DNA of 64,000 nucleotides from Nitrospirota bacterium (GTDB lineage Bacteria > Nitrospirota > Nitrospiria > 2-01-FULL-66-17): the NCBI GenBank assembly GCA_040757335.1, contig JBFLXB010000008.1, positions 47,199 through 111,198 of the forward strand, written 5' to 3'. A program made the translations under genes and the position numbers. This document shows, piece after piece, positions 34,005 to 41,899 of the stretch. The notes under the pieces are model-generated. The model was not told the origin of the DNA, made no database searches, and saw only the letters and a program-made list of their open reading frames with translations. Each line of letters opens with the position of its first letter. The stretch's first letter is position 1.

Positions 34005-34385
34005 TCGAGACGGCGCCGGTTGTGGCCGCACGGGTCGAGGGGCGCCGGTCCCTTCATGGCCAACCTCGTGAACCATCGACACGTCGTCGATAGGATGAAA
34101 CCTTGTGGGGGAGGCCCGTGTCCCACTCGGGAGGCCTCGGCGCGACCTCGGGGCACGCCTTGCCTGGCGGATACGCGTGTACGTTGCCGCACACCCCTCG
34201 GACTGCGATCGGCATGGCGCTGCAAGCCCTCACGCTCATGATTTGCTGGCGGCTTGGCTGGACATTCGGCGCGACGAGTAGGAGTGCAAGCTTCACGTGG
34301 TTCCACCTCTCTGCCCGCTCGGCATCTCACCAGCAGACTTCGGTCGGCTCACTCTTCGACGCCTCGACTCTCCTGACGATAGATA
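34005..34385. other. Non-coding region upstream of IS110 relic
   Basis: No supported gene was found. Open frames here have low-complexity or random composition. The stretch may contain the decayed 5' part and end of the IS110-type element whose C terminus survives downstream. Confidence 0.45.
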
Positions 34386-34658
34386 ATGAACTCGGTCGGC
34401 GTCAGGTGGCCGAGCGAGCACCCCCTGGCCGCCCGCTATCGCCGGGTCATGCGCCACCGTGGGCACAAGAAGGCCCTGGTGGCCGTGGCCCATGCGATCC
34501 TGGTGATGGTCTACCATCTCCTCTCGCTGCAGGTGGACTACCAGGAACTGGGCGAATGGTACTTTGACCAACGCCACCGGGAGTATGCCACACGGCGCTA
34601 TGTGAAGCTCTTGGAGGGGCTCGGCCATCGGGTCATCTTAGAGCCCGCCGCGGCGTAA
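34386..34658 (+). pseudogene. C-terminal remnant of an IS110-family transposase
   Basis: The reading frame YRRVMRHRGHKKALVAVAHAILVMVYHLLSLQVDYQELGEWYFDQRHREYATRRYVKLLEGLGHRVILEP corresponds to the last 70 or so residues of IS116/IS110/IS902 transposases. This is the RR-GHKKA-VAVAH-ILV--YHLL region after the C-terminal helix-hairpin-helix domain. The N-terminal DEDD catalytic domain is missing, so it is a dead fragment. Confidence 0.8.
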
Positions 34659-34731
34659 CGAAAACTACCGGGTGGTGGCATTTTCTGAGCAGTAGATATA
34701 TGAGGTATTATCAGCTGGATTCGTCGCAACG

Positions 34732-35658
34732 TCATCTATCTGATTTTTCCTTGAGACGGTTGAACACCCGATCTTCGCCAAACATTTCCACGTCGCGCCG
34801 CAAGGCTTGGAACATGTCCGAGAAGGCGACCCGGTCAGGATCTGACCGAAAGGCATCGTCGATTCGTTGTTTCTGACGCGGAGAGAGCGCTCTTTGCAGT
34901 TCCGCTGTGCGCAGCGCCCGGGATTCGAGGTATTGGCCGATGGTTTTGTGTAACTGATACTCCCGTGGTTGGATCGTCCCCTCCAACACGTCCACCCGTG
35001 TGCCGCCCCACCATTCAGGATGCGGCATTTGAACGAACCCGAAGACTATTAACCGACCCATCTTGGCGTAGACAAACGCCGAATTGCTGTTACTGCCTAC
35101 ATCGGTGTCAATCACGCGACTGAGATATCGATTCATGTTCGACGGTAAATCGCCGCCCTGAACATTGGCGATTAGGGTAACTGGCAGCAGATGCAGCTCG
35201 AACGCGCCCGGATCGGAGACCCGGTCAGCCATGAAGTCGCGCCACCGGCCAAGCGCCTGTTCAGCCAATTCGAGCTGCTGGGCCGTGAGATGCTTCAATT
35301 CGCCCGTGTGTTTGAAGGAGAGAAGAACCCGCCACACTACTGACGCGACGAACTTGGCCAGCCATGGCCCATACTGAACCCTCATCGAGGCGTCGGCGTG
35401 GTACGGGTAAAACAGCGAATTCGCCGTCTGGGTTTCCCAGTTGCTAAAACGTTCTTCACAGACAGCACAAAGAAGGTTGGCCTTCTGACCATCTTGTAGT
35501 CGAACGTTCGGCGCAATGCCGGACCGGAACCGGCCCGTCGGCGAGGTCTCAATTTTCCACCGATAGACGAAACGCGGAATGATGTGGCTGTCACACAATG
35601 GCGCAGCCGTTTCGCAGAATGCGCAGGTCGAAAGTTCGATCTTCGGGAAGATCGCCAT
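34732..35658 (-). CDS. Treble-clef (HNH-like) zinc-finger protein with SHIIP motif, function unknown
   Basis: The 308-residue protein starts with CAFCETAAPLCDSHIIPRFVYRW. A second knuckle near residue 63 reads LLCAVCEERFSNWE. Two CxxC pairs around a histidine-rich turn give a treble-clef/HNH-type zinc finger. The remaining 230 residues are mixed alpha/beta and unrecognised. Whether it is a nuclease is not shown; the SH and E residues are compatible. It starts one base after the stop of the membrane-protein gene on the same strand, indicating a two-gene operon. Confidence 0.65.
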   Translation of the reverse strand: MAIFPKIELSTCAFCETAAPLCDSHIIPRFVYRWKIETSPTGRFRSGIAPNVRLQDGQKANLLCAVCEERFSNWETQTANSLFYPYHADASMRVQYGPWLAKFVASVVWRVLLSFKHTGELKHLTAQQLELAEQALGRWRDFMADRVSDPGAFELHLLPVTLIANVQGGDLPSNMNRYLSRVIDTDVGSNSNSAFVYAKMGRLIVFGFVQMPHPEWWGGTRVDVLEGTIQPREYQLHKTIGQYLESRALRTAELQRALSPRQKQRIDDAFRSDPDRVAFSDMFQALRRDVEMFGEDRVFNRLKEKSDR

Positions 35659-35659
35659 C

Positions 35660-36118
35660 CTAGGTGCGCCGGAAGAACTCTCGAGTGGCCTCGATCAAGC
35701 GATCCTGTAGAAACAAAAGGTGTTTGCGACCTTCGCGCTGCGTGTCAACGGTCCGAAAGCCCAAGCCCAACTCGGTCACTGCCATGTTAATTTTCGCCTC
35801 GATAGGGTCACGTGGGTCGAGAATGATCTGGACTTTATGGATGAGCGGTAGGATTTGCTCATATTGGTCCCGCTGATATGCCTCTGGATCTGAAAAAAAG
35901 AGCAGATCAGCGATGGCATCGAGCAGCAGATCTTCCTTCTTTGCGCGGAACCGCGCGCGCGACTCCCCCGAAATTTGGGCGGTGAGTTTCTTGAATTCGG
36001 ACTCGATGAGCGCCTGCGTGTTGCCCTTCTGTAGCCATCCGGCGACTAACGTGCCAGCGAGTGTGCCGACAATCGTAAGAACGCCGCCAACGATCGCGAC
36101 AATCAGGACATCGGACAT
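35660..36118 (-). CDS. Single-span membrane protein with cytoplasmic helical domain, function unknown
   Basis: The 152-residue protein has one N-terminal membrane helix (VLIVAIVGGVLTIVGTLAGTLVAGWLQ). A charged, probably coiled or helical cytoplasmic region follows (EFKKLTAQISGESRARFRAKKEDLLLDAIADLLFFSDPEAYQRDQYEQILPLIHKVQIIL...). No family is recognised. ATG 36118 or GTG 36121 can start it. It is coupled to the SHIIP zinc-finger gene. A small membrane protein paired with a nuclease-like protein recalls defence pairs, but this is only a structural analogy. Confidence 0.6.
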   Translation of the reverse strand: MSDVLIVAIVGGVLTIVGTLAGTLVAGWLQKGNTQALIESEFKKLTAQISGESRARFRAKKEDLLLDAIADLLFFSDPEAYQRDQYEQILPLIHKVQIILDPRDPIEAKINMAVTELGLGFRTVDTQREGRKHLLFLQDRLIEATREFFRRT

Positions 36119-36311
36119 CACATCAATTGCTCATTCACCACTAGCCGAGGCTAGCACAACGTTTCGAGGACGCGCAAGCACAACGCGCTTCATGGCCACG
36201 CACGGGCGCCAGACTGCATACACACCTCGTCTCGATGTGGGGCAACGTTGGGATCTTGGATGAGAGAGGAGGCTGAGACCTTCCTGACGGCGGACGGGGG
36301 AGTTCGCCGTG

Positions 36312-37901
36312 TTAGGGTGAGTGATGCGATGTCGGTGCGGGCAGGTACTGCAGGCTCCTCCTGAGCGATGCGAGTACCGGCGTCCGCGAGACATCTTCCT
36401 CGGCGCAGGCGCCCAGGAGCCGTTCGATGGCTGATCGCAGATCCGCGACAGCGTCGTCCGGCGTCCCAGCCGCCTGCGCCAGCATCCGGTAAGTCCGGCG
36501 GGCCTGCTCCAAGAGCGTTTCAGCCCGCCGGAGGCGCTCTCCTTTGGCCATTGTGGCCAGTGCGGTGAAGAGCGCCCGCCGCAGCGTGTCCCGATTCGGC
36601 GTGGACCGGTACACCAACATGGCTTCCGACAAGTCCGCGAAGCCGCCCCAGGCAAGGATCTGGGGCCGGTAGCCCGTGCGCGGCCGCTCCGCCGCGACGC
36701 TGGATCCCCGAAACCCGCCGTAACGGGATTCGAAGAGCGCCAGCGCCGCGACCCGCTTTGCCGCCTCGACGTCCCCGCCAGGCGGTCGCATCCCGGTCCG
36801 AAACGTCTTCACGAAGATCTCCACGACGGGATTAGATCTTCTCTCCCGCCGCCGTTTCACGGCTCGCTTCAAAAAGCTGAAGAGCCGCGAGGCGTAGAAG
36901 TCCTCCATGAAGCGATCGAGCCGGGCGAACCTCGACGACGCCTCGTCAGCGCGGAGTCCTGCAAAGGCCAGCGCCTGGGCCTTGTAGCTCGGATGGTTCA
37001 TCCGGCCATAGGCCACGGCCGCCACCTCAGCAACGACTTCGCCTGGCACGGTCGTCGGGGCCGGTTTGCTCCGAGCGAACGCGGCAGAGGTCCGGCACAC
37101 TTCCAGGTGGAGCCGGTAGTACCTGGCTCGCTCGGACCGCGCTAGATCCCGAAGCGGCGCTTGGTCCAGGTGCCAGGCCTCGGCGATGTACGGGAGCTTT
37201 TGATCGAGCTGGGCTTCAAACACCCCTTGGTCGGGGTGAAAGAAGCTCGACTCTTTCATCAGCACCCGCAGCACGCGCCGCCGCTGGTCCCGGAAGAGCC
37301 GTACCGGCCGCAGATCGGTGGGCAGGATGCCCGAGCCCATGACGCGTTGAGGATCGCCGTCTGGGTCCTGCGTGAAGAACAGAAAATCGTCTTCAGACAG
37401 GCTCGATAACCACCGGCTGACTTCCTCTTGCGTCCCAGGATCGGTCTCCATCCACCGGTCGCCGACGAGGCTCCACAACAGAGCCAGCGTTGACTCCGGC
37501 CGGTCCGGATCCACGAGGGCCGAGGCCGCCGCCCTCCGGTAGAGCGGATTGCGGCGCCTGGCAAAGAACGCGGACACGAGCTGGCGATGCGCTGCCATGA
37601 AGCGCTCGGCCCGCTCCTCCGCCTCCTCATCCAGTTCCTCCACGTGGAAGCCTTCGCGGAGCACTGCGAACCCGCTGGCTTCGTCCCGGTCCGCGAGCCG
37701 CTCGTCTGGGCCTTCGAACACCTCCCAGACAAACTGGCCTCGCGCGGCATCCGGGACGCGATGTGACAGGACCTGAACTTCCGGTTCAGGTGATGGGAAC
37801 GCCCGTTCATAGACACCGGCTGCGTCCCCCACGGAATGTTCTCCGGCCTCCAGGCTGTATCCGTCTGGAGGCCCCAGGCATGTGCGATGGTCTTCGTCCA
37901 T
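36312..37901 (-). CDS. Uncharacterised 529-residue protein
   Basis: No family is recognised. The protein is soluble, acidic in its first 100 residues and strongly basic in the middle (FLKRAVKRRRERRSNPVVEIFVKTFRTG, about residues 325-355). It is largely helical with repeated aromatic/arginine segments and ends in a proline/histidine tail. No signal peptide or membrane helix is seen. Translation starts at 37901 behind GGAAAGGAGAAC on the minus strand, and codon usage matches the GC-rich genome, so it is very likely a real gene. It stands alone, divergent from the ferritin/CsoR metal cluster. Confidence 0.7.
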   Translation of the reverse strand: MDEDHRTCLGPPDGYSLEAGEHSVGDAAGVYERAFPSPEPEVQVLSHRVPDAARGQFVWEVFEGPDERLADRDEASGFAVLREGFHVEELDEEAEERAERFMAAHRQLVSAFFARRRNPLYRRAAASALVDPDRPESTLALLWSLVGDRWMETDPGTQEEVSRWLSSLSEDDFLFFTQDPDGDPQRVMGSGILPTDLRPVRLFRDQRRRVLRVLMKESSFFHPDQGVFEAQLDQKLPYIAEAWHLDQAPLRDLARSERARYYRLHLEVCRTSAAFARSKPAPTTVPGEVVAEVAAVAYGRMNHPSYKAQALAFAGLRADEASSRFARLDRFMEDFYASRLFSFLKRAVKRRRERRSNPVVEIFVKTFRTGMRPPGGDVEAAKRVAALALFESRYGGFRGSSVAAERPRTGYRPQILAWGGFADLSEAMLVYRSTPNRDTLRRALFTALATMAKGERLRRAETLLEQARRTYRMLAQAAGTPDDAVADLRSAIERLLGACAEEDVSRTPVLASLRRSLQYLPAPTSHHSP

Positions 37902-38190
37902 GAGCTGTTCTCCTTTCCCCCCGTCCTCCCACGGGCCGATGGCTCGGCTGGCGAGAGGGCGAGGGGAACAGGAGAGGAGAAGACGGTTTCCCCGTCCGCC
38001 AACAGCAAGGTCTCACGATTCAGTTGTCAAAGAGCGGTTGAACCTGATGCTGCGAAGATAGTCCGGTCTCAGAGGGGAGGAGCAACCGAGATCGGCCGTC
38101 CACCTGCCGTTTCTGGCAAGTTCTTTTGAGAACTGAGGCGAACCCGCGTGGAAGTGAATGGCACGTCTGCCCTTAGCGTATGGGTACTTG
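37902..38190. other. Divergent intergenic region
   Basis: No gene was identified between the 529-residue protein and the metal operator at 38191. It holds the minus-strand ribosome-binding site at its left edge; the rest shows nothing recognisable. Confidence 0.5.
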
Positions 38191-38214
38191 TATACCATAC
38201 CCCCCTATGATATA
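38191..38214 (+). promoter_or_regulatory. CsoR/RcnR-type operator
   Basis: A 24-bp near-palindrome has arms TATACCATA and TATGATATA (eight of nine positions complementary) around a run of six C (38200-38205). A/T-rich inverted repeats separated by a G/C tract are characteristic of CsoR, RcnR and InrS binding sites. A repressor of that family is encoded 430 bp downstream. Confidence 0.72.
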
Positions 38215-38297
38215 TTGCTTCCTCGCGTAAACAATCGGGAGAGGCCAGAAAAGCCGATGCGACTCACCCGACTAAATTCCCACCAGAGGAGGTGTCC

Positions 38298-38630
38298 ATG
38301 TGTAATACACACAGTGCCGGTCACGCCCATGGCGTCCGCAGCGATGCAGACAAGGCAGTCGCCGATCTCCGGGATGATTTGATCGAAGAACTCAAACTCA
38401 TCACCAAGTACGAGGCGCAGATCCCGGTGATTGCCGCGGAGGACTTTCCCGCGGTAGACGATGTGGTTCATGTCCTGGGCCATATTCGGGACGAGCATAA
38501 ACACGCCGCCGATACCCTCATTGAGTTCATCAATCGGCTCGACGCGGGCCAACGGACCACGGAGGCTCACGATGACCAGCACAAGCAGAGGAAACATATC
38601 CACGAACACCAACCCGCCCCGGAACGGTAA
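38298..38630 (+). CDS. Small histidine-rich ferritin-like protein
   Basis: The 110-residue protein has a His-rich N terminus (MCNTHSAGHAHG) and a His-rich C terminus (HDDQHKQRKHIHEHQ). Between them lies a two-helix segment typical of ferritin-like domains: DLIEELKLITKYEAQIPVIAAEDFPAVDDVVHVLGHIRDEHKHAADTLIEFINRL. The E, H and E-x2-H residues could form a di-metal site in a dimer. The start follows AGAGGAGG. It is first in the CsoR-controlled operon and probably buffers metal (inferred). Confidence 0.72.
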   Translation: MCNTHSAGHAHGVRSDADKAVADLRDDLIEELKLITKYEAQIPVIAAEDFPAVDDVVHVLGHIRDEHKHAADTLIEFINRLDAGQRTTEAHDDQHKQRKHIHEHQPAPER

Positions 38631-38642
38631 CCGTGGGGGAAT

Positions 38643-38921
38643 ATGGCCCATACGATTGGGAGTAAAAAGAAACTGATCAACCGCATCCGCCGCATTCGCG
38701 GCCAGGTGGACGCGATCGAGAAGGCGGTCGCCTCGGAACGGGAGTGCGCGGATGTCCTCCAAACCATTGCCGCCTGCCGGGGCGCGATCAATGGCCTCAT
38801 GGCCGAGTTGCTCGAAGGGCACATCCGTTTCCACGTGCTGGATCCGGACCGCAAATCGAGCGCAGAACAATTGGAGGGGGCGCAAGAGCTGATCGATGTG
38901 ATCAAGGCGTACCTGAAATGA
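38643..38921 (+). CDS. CsoR/RcnR/FrmR-family repressor
   Basis: The 92-residue all-helical protein opens MAHTIGSKKKLINRIRRIRGQVDAIEKAV. It has a cysteine in ERECADVLQTIAACRGAINGLMAELLEGHIRFHV. The early His3, the Cys near residue 36 and the two histidines in EGHIRFH match the nickel/cobalt (RcnR, InrS) and formaldehyde (FrmR) branches more than copper CsoR. With a metal ATPase downstream, a metal sensor is more likely. It overlaps the ATPase ATG by 4 bp (ATGA). Confidence 0.88.
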   Translation: MAHTIGSKKKLINRIRRIRGQVDAIEKAVASERECADVLQTIAACRGAINGLMAELLEGHIRFHVLDPDRKSSAEQLEGAQELIDVIKAYLK

Positions 38922-40858
38922 GCGGCTCGGACGACCACGCGCATCAGAACGGGCAACTCGAATGGCGGGAACTGGGGCTGATCGCCTTCGTCGGGGTTGC
39001 CGCACTGGTGACGTGGTTCCGGCTCTGGCCGACGGTGGCCGGAGTCGACGTGCTCCCGTTGGCGGTCACCCTTCTCGGCAGCTACCCCATTTTCCGGGCA
39101 GCACTGGCGGCCCTGCTGGAGCGAAGGATGACGATGGAGTTGTCGATGACCATCGCCATCGGGGCCGCGCTCGCGATTGGCGAGTATTTCACCGCCCTCG
39201 TCATCGTCTTCTTCGTGCTAGGGGCCGAAGTGCTTGAGGGTCTGACCGTTGCGAAGGGACGAAACGCGATCAGGCACCTGGTCGATCTGCTTCCCTGGAC
39301 CGCCATCGTTCGAGGCCCGGATGGCGAGCAGGCGACAGACGTAGGCGCGCTCGCGGTGGGGGACATCGTGGTCGTCAAGCCCGGCGGCAGAATTCCGGTC
39401 GACGGCACCGTGGTGGCAGGACACTCGTTCGTAGACCAATCGACCATTACCGGCGAGTCGATGCCGATCGAGAAGGCGCTGGGCACGTCGGTCTTCGCCG
39501 GGACCATCAACCATTCTGGCGCCCTCGAGATTCGGACGACGGGCATCGGGCGCGAGACCGCGTTCGGGAAGATCATCGAGGCGGTCGAACGCGCAGAGCA
39601 ATCACGCGCGCCGATCCAAAAGACCGCCGACCGGCTCGCCGGCTACCTCGTATACTTCGCGCTGGCCTCCGCGGCGTTCACCTTCCTCATCACCCGCGAC
39701 ATCCGGTCAACGATCTCGGTGGTCATCGTCGCGGGTGCGTGTGGGATCGCGGCCGGCACACCGCTGGCCATCCTGGGCGCGATCGGGCGGGCGGCGCGGC
39801 TCGGCGCGATCGTGAAGGGCGGCCTGTACCTGGAACTACTCGGCCGGGTCGATACCGTAGTGCTCGATAAGACCGGCACCGTGACCTTCGGTACTCCCGA
39901 GGTGATCGCGGTACTTCCCTGCGCCGGGGTGAGTGCGGACGTTCTGCTCGCGACAGCGGCCACCGCCGAGACGCGCTCCGAGCACCCGGTCGCGGAGGCC
40001 ATCCTCAAGCGAGCGTCCGAGCAGTCCATCAAAACCGAAGCCGCAGAGGCGTTCACCTATACGCCGGGACGGGGCGTTCGGGCCGTGCAAGGCGGCGACG
40101 AGATCCGTGTCGGTAACCGGGCCTTCCTCGCCCAACACCAGATCGAGACGAACGCGTGTGCCACGCCGCCACTAGGGCTCTCCGAGGTGCTGGTGAGCCG
40201 CGGTCAGCGCCTGCTCGGCGCGCTTCAGATCGCCGACGTCTTGCGGCCCGAAGCTATCGAGGCGGTCAGCCGACTCCGCCGAATGGGCATCCGCATCGTG
40301 CTGTTCACCGGTGATGCCTCCGCGATCGCCCATACCGTCGCCCAACAACTGCAGGTCGACGAGGTGGCCGCGGACCTCTTGCCAGAGGACAAACTCGCCC
40401 GCGTGAATGCTGTGATGAAAAGTGGCCGGGTGGTGGCCATGGTGGGGGACGGCGTCAATGACGCACCCGCGCTCGTGGAGGCTAGTGTCGGCGTGGCGAT
40501 GGGGTCGGGCACCGATGTCGCGATGGAAAGCGCGGATGTCGTCCTCCTTGGAAGCGATCTGTTACGGTTCGTTGAGACGCTTCAGGTCGCACGGAGCTGC
40601 CACCGGATCATCATGCAAAACTTCACCGGAACGCTCGTCATCGATGGGGTCGGCATCGGCATGGCCGCCTTCGGGTATCTCAATCCGCTGATCGCGGCTT
40701 TTATCCACGTGGCGTCGGAGCTGGCGTTCATGCTCAACTCGACGCGGCTCCTGCCTCGCGGGTCGGGCCTGACGCCGATGGACACGTGCGCATCGTACGG
40801 CACGCCAGTCTCCAGCCCGTCCTGGGTCGGACCGGCGCCAGAGATTCGCTCCTCATAA
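38918..40858 (+). CDS. P1B-type metal-translocating ATPase with atypical GAC motif
   Basis: The 646-residue ATPase has all cytoplasmic P-type motifs: TGES in STITGESMPIEK, the phosphorylated aspartate in DKTGTVTFG (about D317), the HP locus in SEHPVAEAI, and MVGDGVNDAPALVEAS. The transmembrane metal motif that is normally CPC, SPC or TPC reads GAC here (VAGACGIAAGTPLAI, about residue 272), lacking both the first Cys and the Pro. There is no N-terminal metal-binding domain beyond a few His. The C terminus HVASELAFMLNSTRLLP is normal. The metal is unknown; the sensor upstream suggests Ni, Co or a related ion. Confidence 0.9.
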   Translation: MSGSDDHAHQNGQLEWRELGLIAFVGVAALVTWFRLWPTVAGVDVLPLAVTLLGSYPIFRAALAALLERRMTMELSMTIAIGAALAIGEYFTALVIVFFVLGAEVLEGLTVAKGRNAIRHLVDLLPWTAIVRGPDGEQATDVGALAVGDIVVVKPGGRIPVDGTVVAGHSFVDQSTITGESMPIEKALGTSVFAGTINHSGALEIRTTGIGRETAFGKIIEAVERAEQSRAPIQKTADRLAGYLVYFALASAAFTFLITRDIRSTISVVIVAGACGIAAGTPLAILGAIGRAARLGAIVKGGLYLELLGRVDTVVLDKTGTVTFGTPEVIAVLPCAGVSADVLLATAATAETRSEHPVAEAILKRASEQSIKTEAAEAFTYTPGRGVRAVQGGDEIRVGNRAFLAQHQIETNACATPPLGLSEVLVSRGQRLLGALQIADVLRPEAIEAVSRLRRMGIRIVLFTGDASAIAHTVAQQLQVDEVAADLLPEDKLARVNAVMKSGRVVAMVGDGVNDAPALVEASVGVAMGSGTDVAMESADVVLLGSDLLRFVETLQVARSCHRIIMQNFTGTLVIDGVGIGMAAFGYLNPLIAAFIHVASELAFMLNSTRLLPRGSGLTPMDTCASYGTPVSSPSWVGPAPEIRSS

Positions 40859-41054
40859 CTGCGCAGACAGTTAGCAGCAAAGTCGCTGGTGGTGGCGTTT
40901 GGTGCGAAGCTGACTTTGAAACAGTCGTGTCCCTCGCCGAAACGAGTAAAACAGCCGACCCTTGTCGTCTGATTTGTGTTGCTGGGATGAGGGGGGACTT
41001 TGCGTTTGACCTTCCGGGGAAAACGCTTGACTTTGAATTTCGGATTCCCTAATA

Positions 41055-41071
41055 TTGCGAATCATTCTCAA
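41055..41071 (+). promoter_or_regulatory. Fur/Zur-box-like palindrome
   Basis: TTGCGAATCATTCTCAA is a 17-bp near-perfect inverted repeat: seven of eight pairs complement around a central C. It has the GAATnATTC core of Fur-family boxes and lies 6 bp before the Fur-family gene, suggesting autorepression. Confidence 0.72.
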
Positions 41072-41076
41072 TTACG

Positions 41077-41475
41077 ATGATGAACACAAAAGAACAGATG
41101 CTGGCGACGTTGAAGAGTGCAGGATACAAAATCACCATCGCGCGGCGACGGGTGGTTGAATGGCTGGCACGGCACGGCGGGGTGTTCTCCGCCTATGACG
41201 TGGCGAGCGCGCTGCCAAGCCTCAACGGTGCCTCCGTGTACCGGGTGCTGAATGTGCTCGAGACCATCGACATCATCCATCCAGTCATGACCCTCAAGGG
41301 CCAACAATACTATGAATTACACGGTGGAACCTCCGGCCATCACCACCACGCCCTGTGCCTTAGGTGTGGTGACTGGCGCTGCATGACCTGTTCGGTCGAA
41401 GCTCCCAAGATCTCCGGCTTTACCGTGACGCATCATTCCTTTGTCGCGACCGGGTATTGCGGCCGGTGTACATGA
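41077..41475 (+). CDS. Fur-family metalloregulator (Zur-like)
   Basis: The 132-residue protein has an N-terminal winged helix (MLATLKSAGYKITIARRRVVEWLARHGGVFSAYDVASALPSLNGASVYRVLNVLETIDIIHPV). The C-terminal metal-binding region has GHHHHALCLRCGDWRCMTCS and a late GYCGRCT. The two CxxC pairs are the structural zinc site and the HHHH cluster a regulatory site. Because a zinc-binding ZnuA domain is encoded just downstream, Zur is more likely than Fur. The start is one of two adjacent ATGs (41077, 41080). Confidence 0.85.
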   Translation: MMNTKEQMLATLKSAGYKITIARRRVVEWLARHGGVFSAYDVASALPSLNGASVYRVLNVLETIDIIHPVMTLKGQQYYELHGGTSGHHHHALCLRCGDWRCMTCSVEAPKISGFTVTHHSFVATGYCGRCT

Positions 41476-41487
41476 GTTGAGACTGTG

Positions 41488-41796
41488 ATGACACGATCGA
41501 ACCCCCATACCGGCATGGTGGTGATCGTGGTCGCGGCCTACGCGCTTCTGGTATTTCCCTTGCCGCTGACCATGCTGAGCCATGGTCTCGCGATGGCGCA
41601 GGGCGACGCCGCGCACTCCGACCACGATGAGCATGCCTGGTTGGATGACGTCGTCAGTTCTGCCCTCCAGTCAGACGGGGTGGTTTTGCTTTCGGGGACG
41701 GCGGTCGTGACGCAGCTGCTGGAACCTCCCGCGCCTGTTTTCTCCACAACCCCCAACGCAGACGTTATCCGCGGTCCACCTCCCCGTACGTCGTAG
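41488..41796 (+). CDS. Small secreted His-containing protein of unknown function
   Basis: The 102-residue protein has an N-terminal hydrophobic signal (VVIVVAAYALLVFPLPLTMLSHGLAMAQG). It is followed by HSDHDEHAWLDDVVSS, a short histidine/aspartate cluster, and a proline-rich C terminus. It resembles small membrane or secreted proteins found near metal transport genes, but no family is claimed. It lies between the Fur-type gene and the MerC-ZnuA gene and is probably in the same regulon. GTG 41485 is an alternative start. Confidence 0.55.
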   Translation: MTRSNPHTGMVVIVVAAYALLVFPLPLTMLSHGLAMAQGDAAHSDHDEHAWLDDVVSSALQSDGVVLLSGTAVVTQLLEPPAPVFSTTPNADVIRGPPPRTS

Positions 41797-41899
41797 TCCT
41801 CTCTTTTCAACACTGAGATTCGGATATTTAAATGGTGACGGCGGTGGTCGTTTTTCGCCCACGGCGTGCCGTGTACTGCATTTCTTGAAGGGAGAAATC

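Noticed and set aside
34103..34567. 154-codon plus-strand frame upstream of the IS110 relic
   Set aside because: It overlaps the recognisable transposase fragment in another frame and shows no family resemblance.
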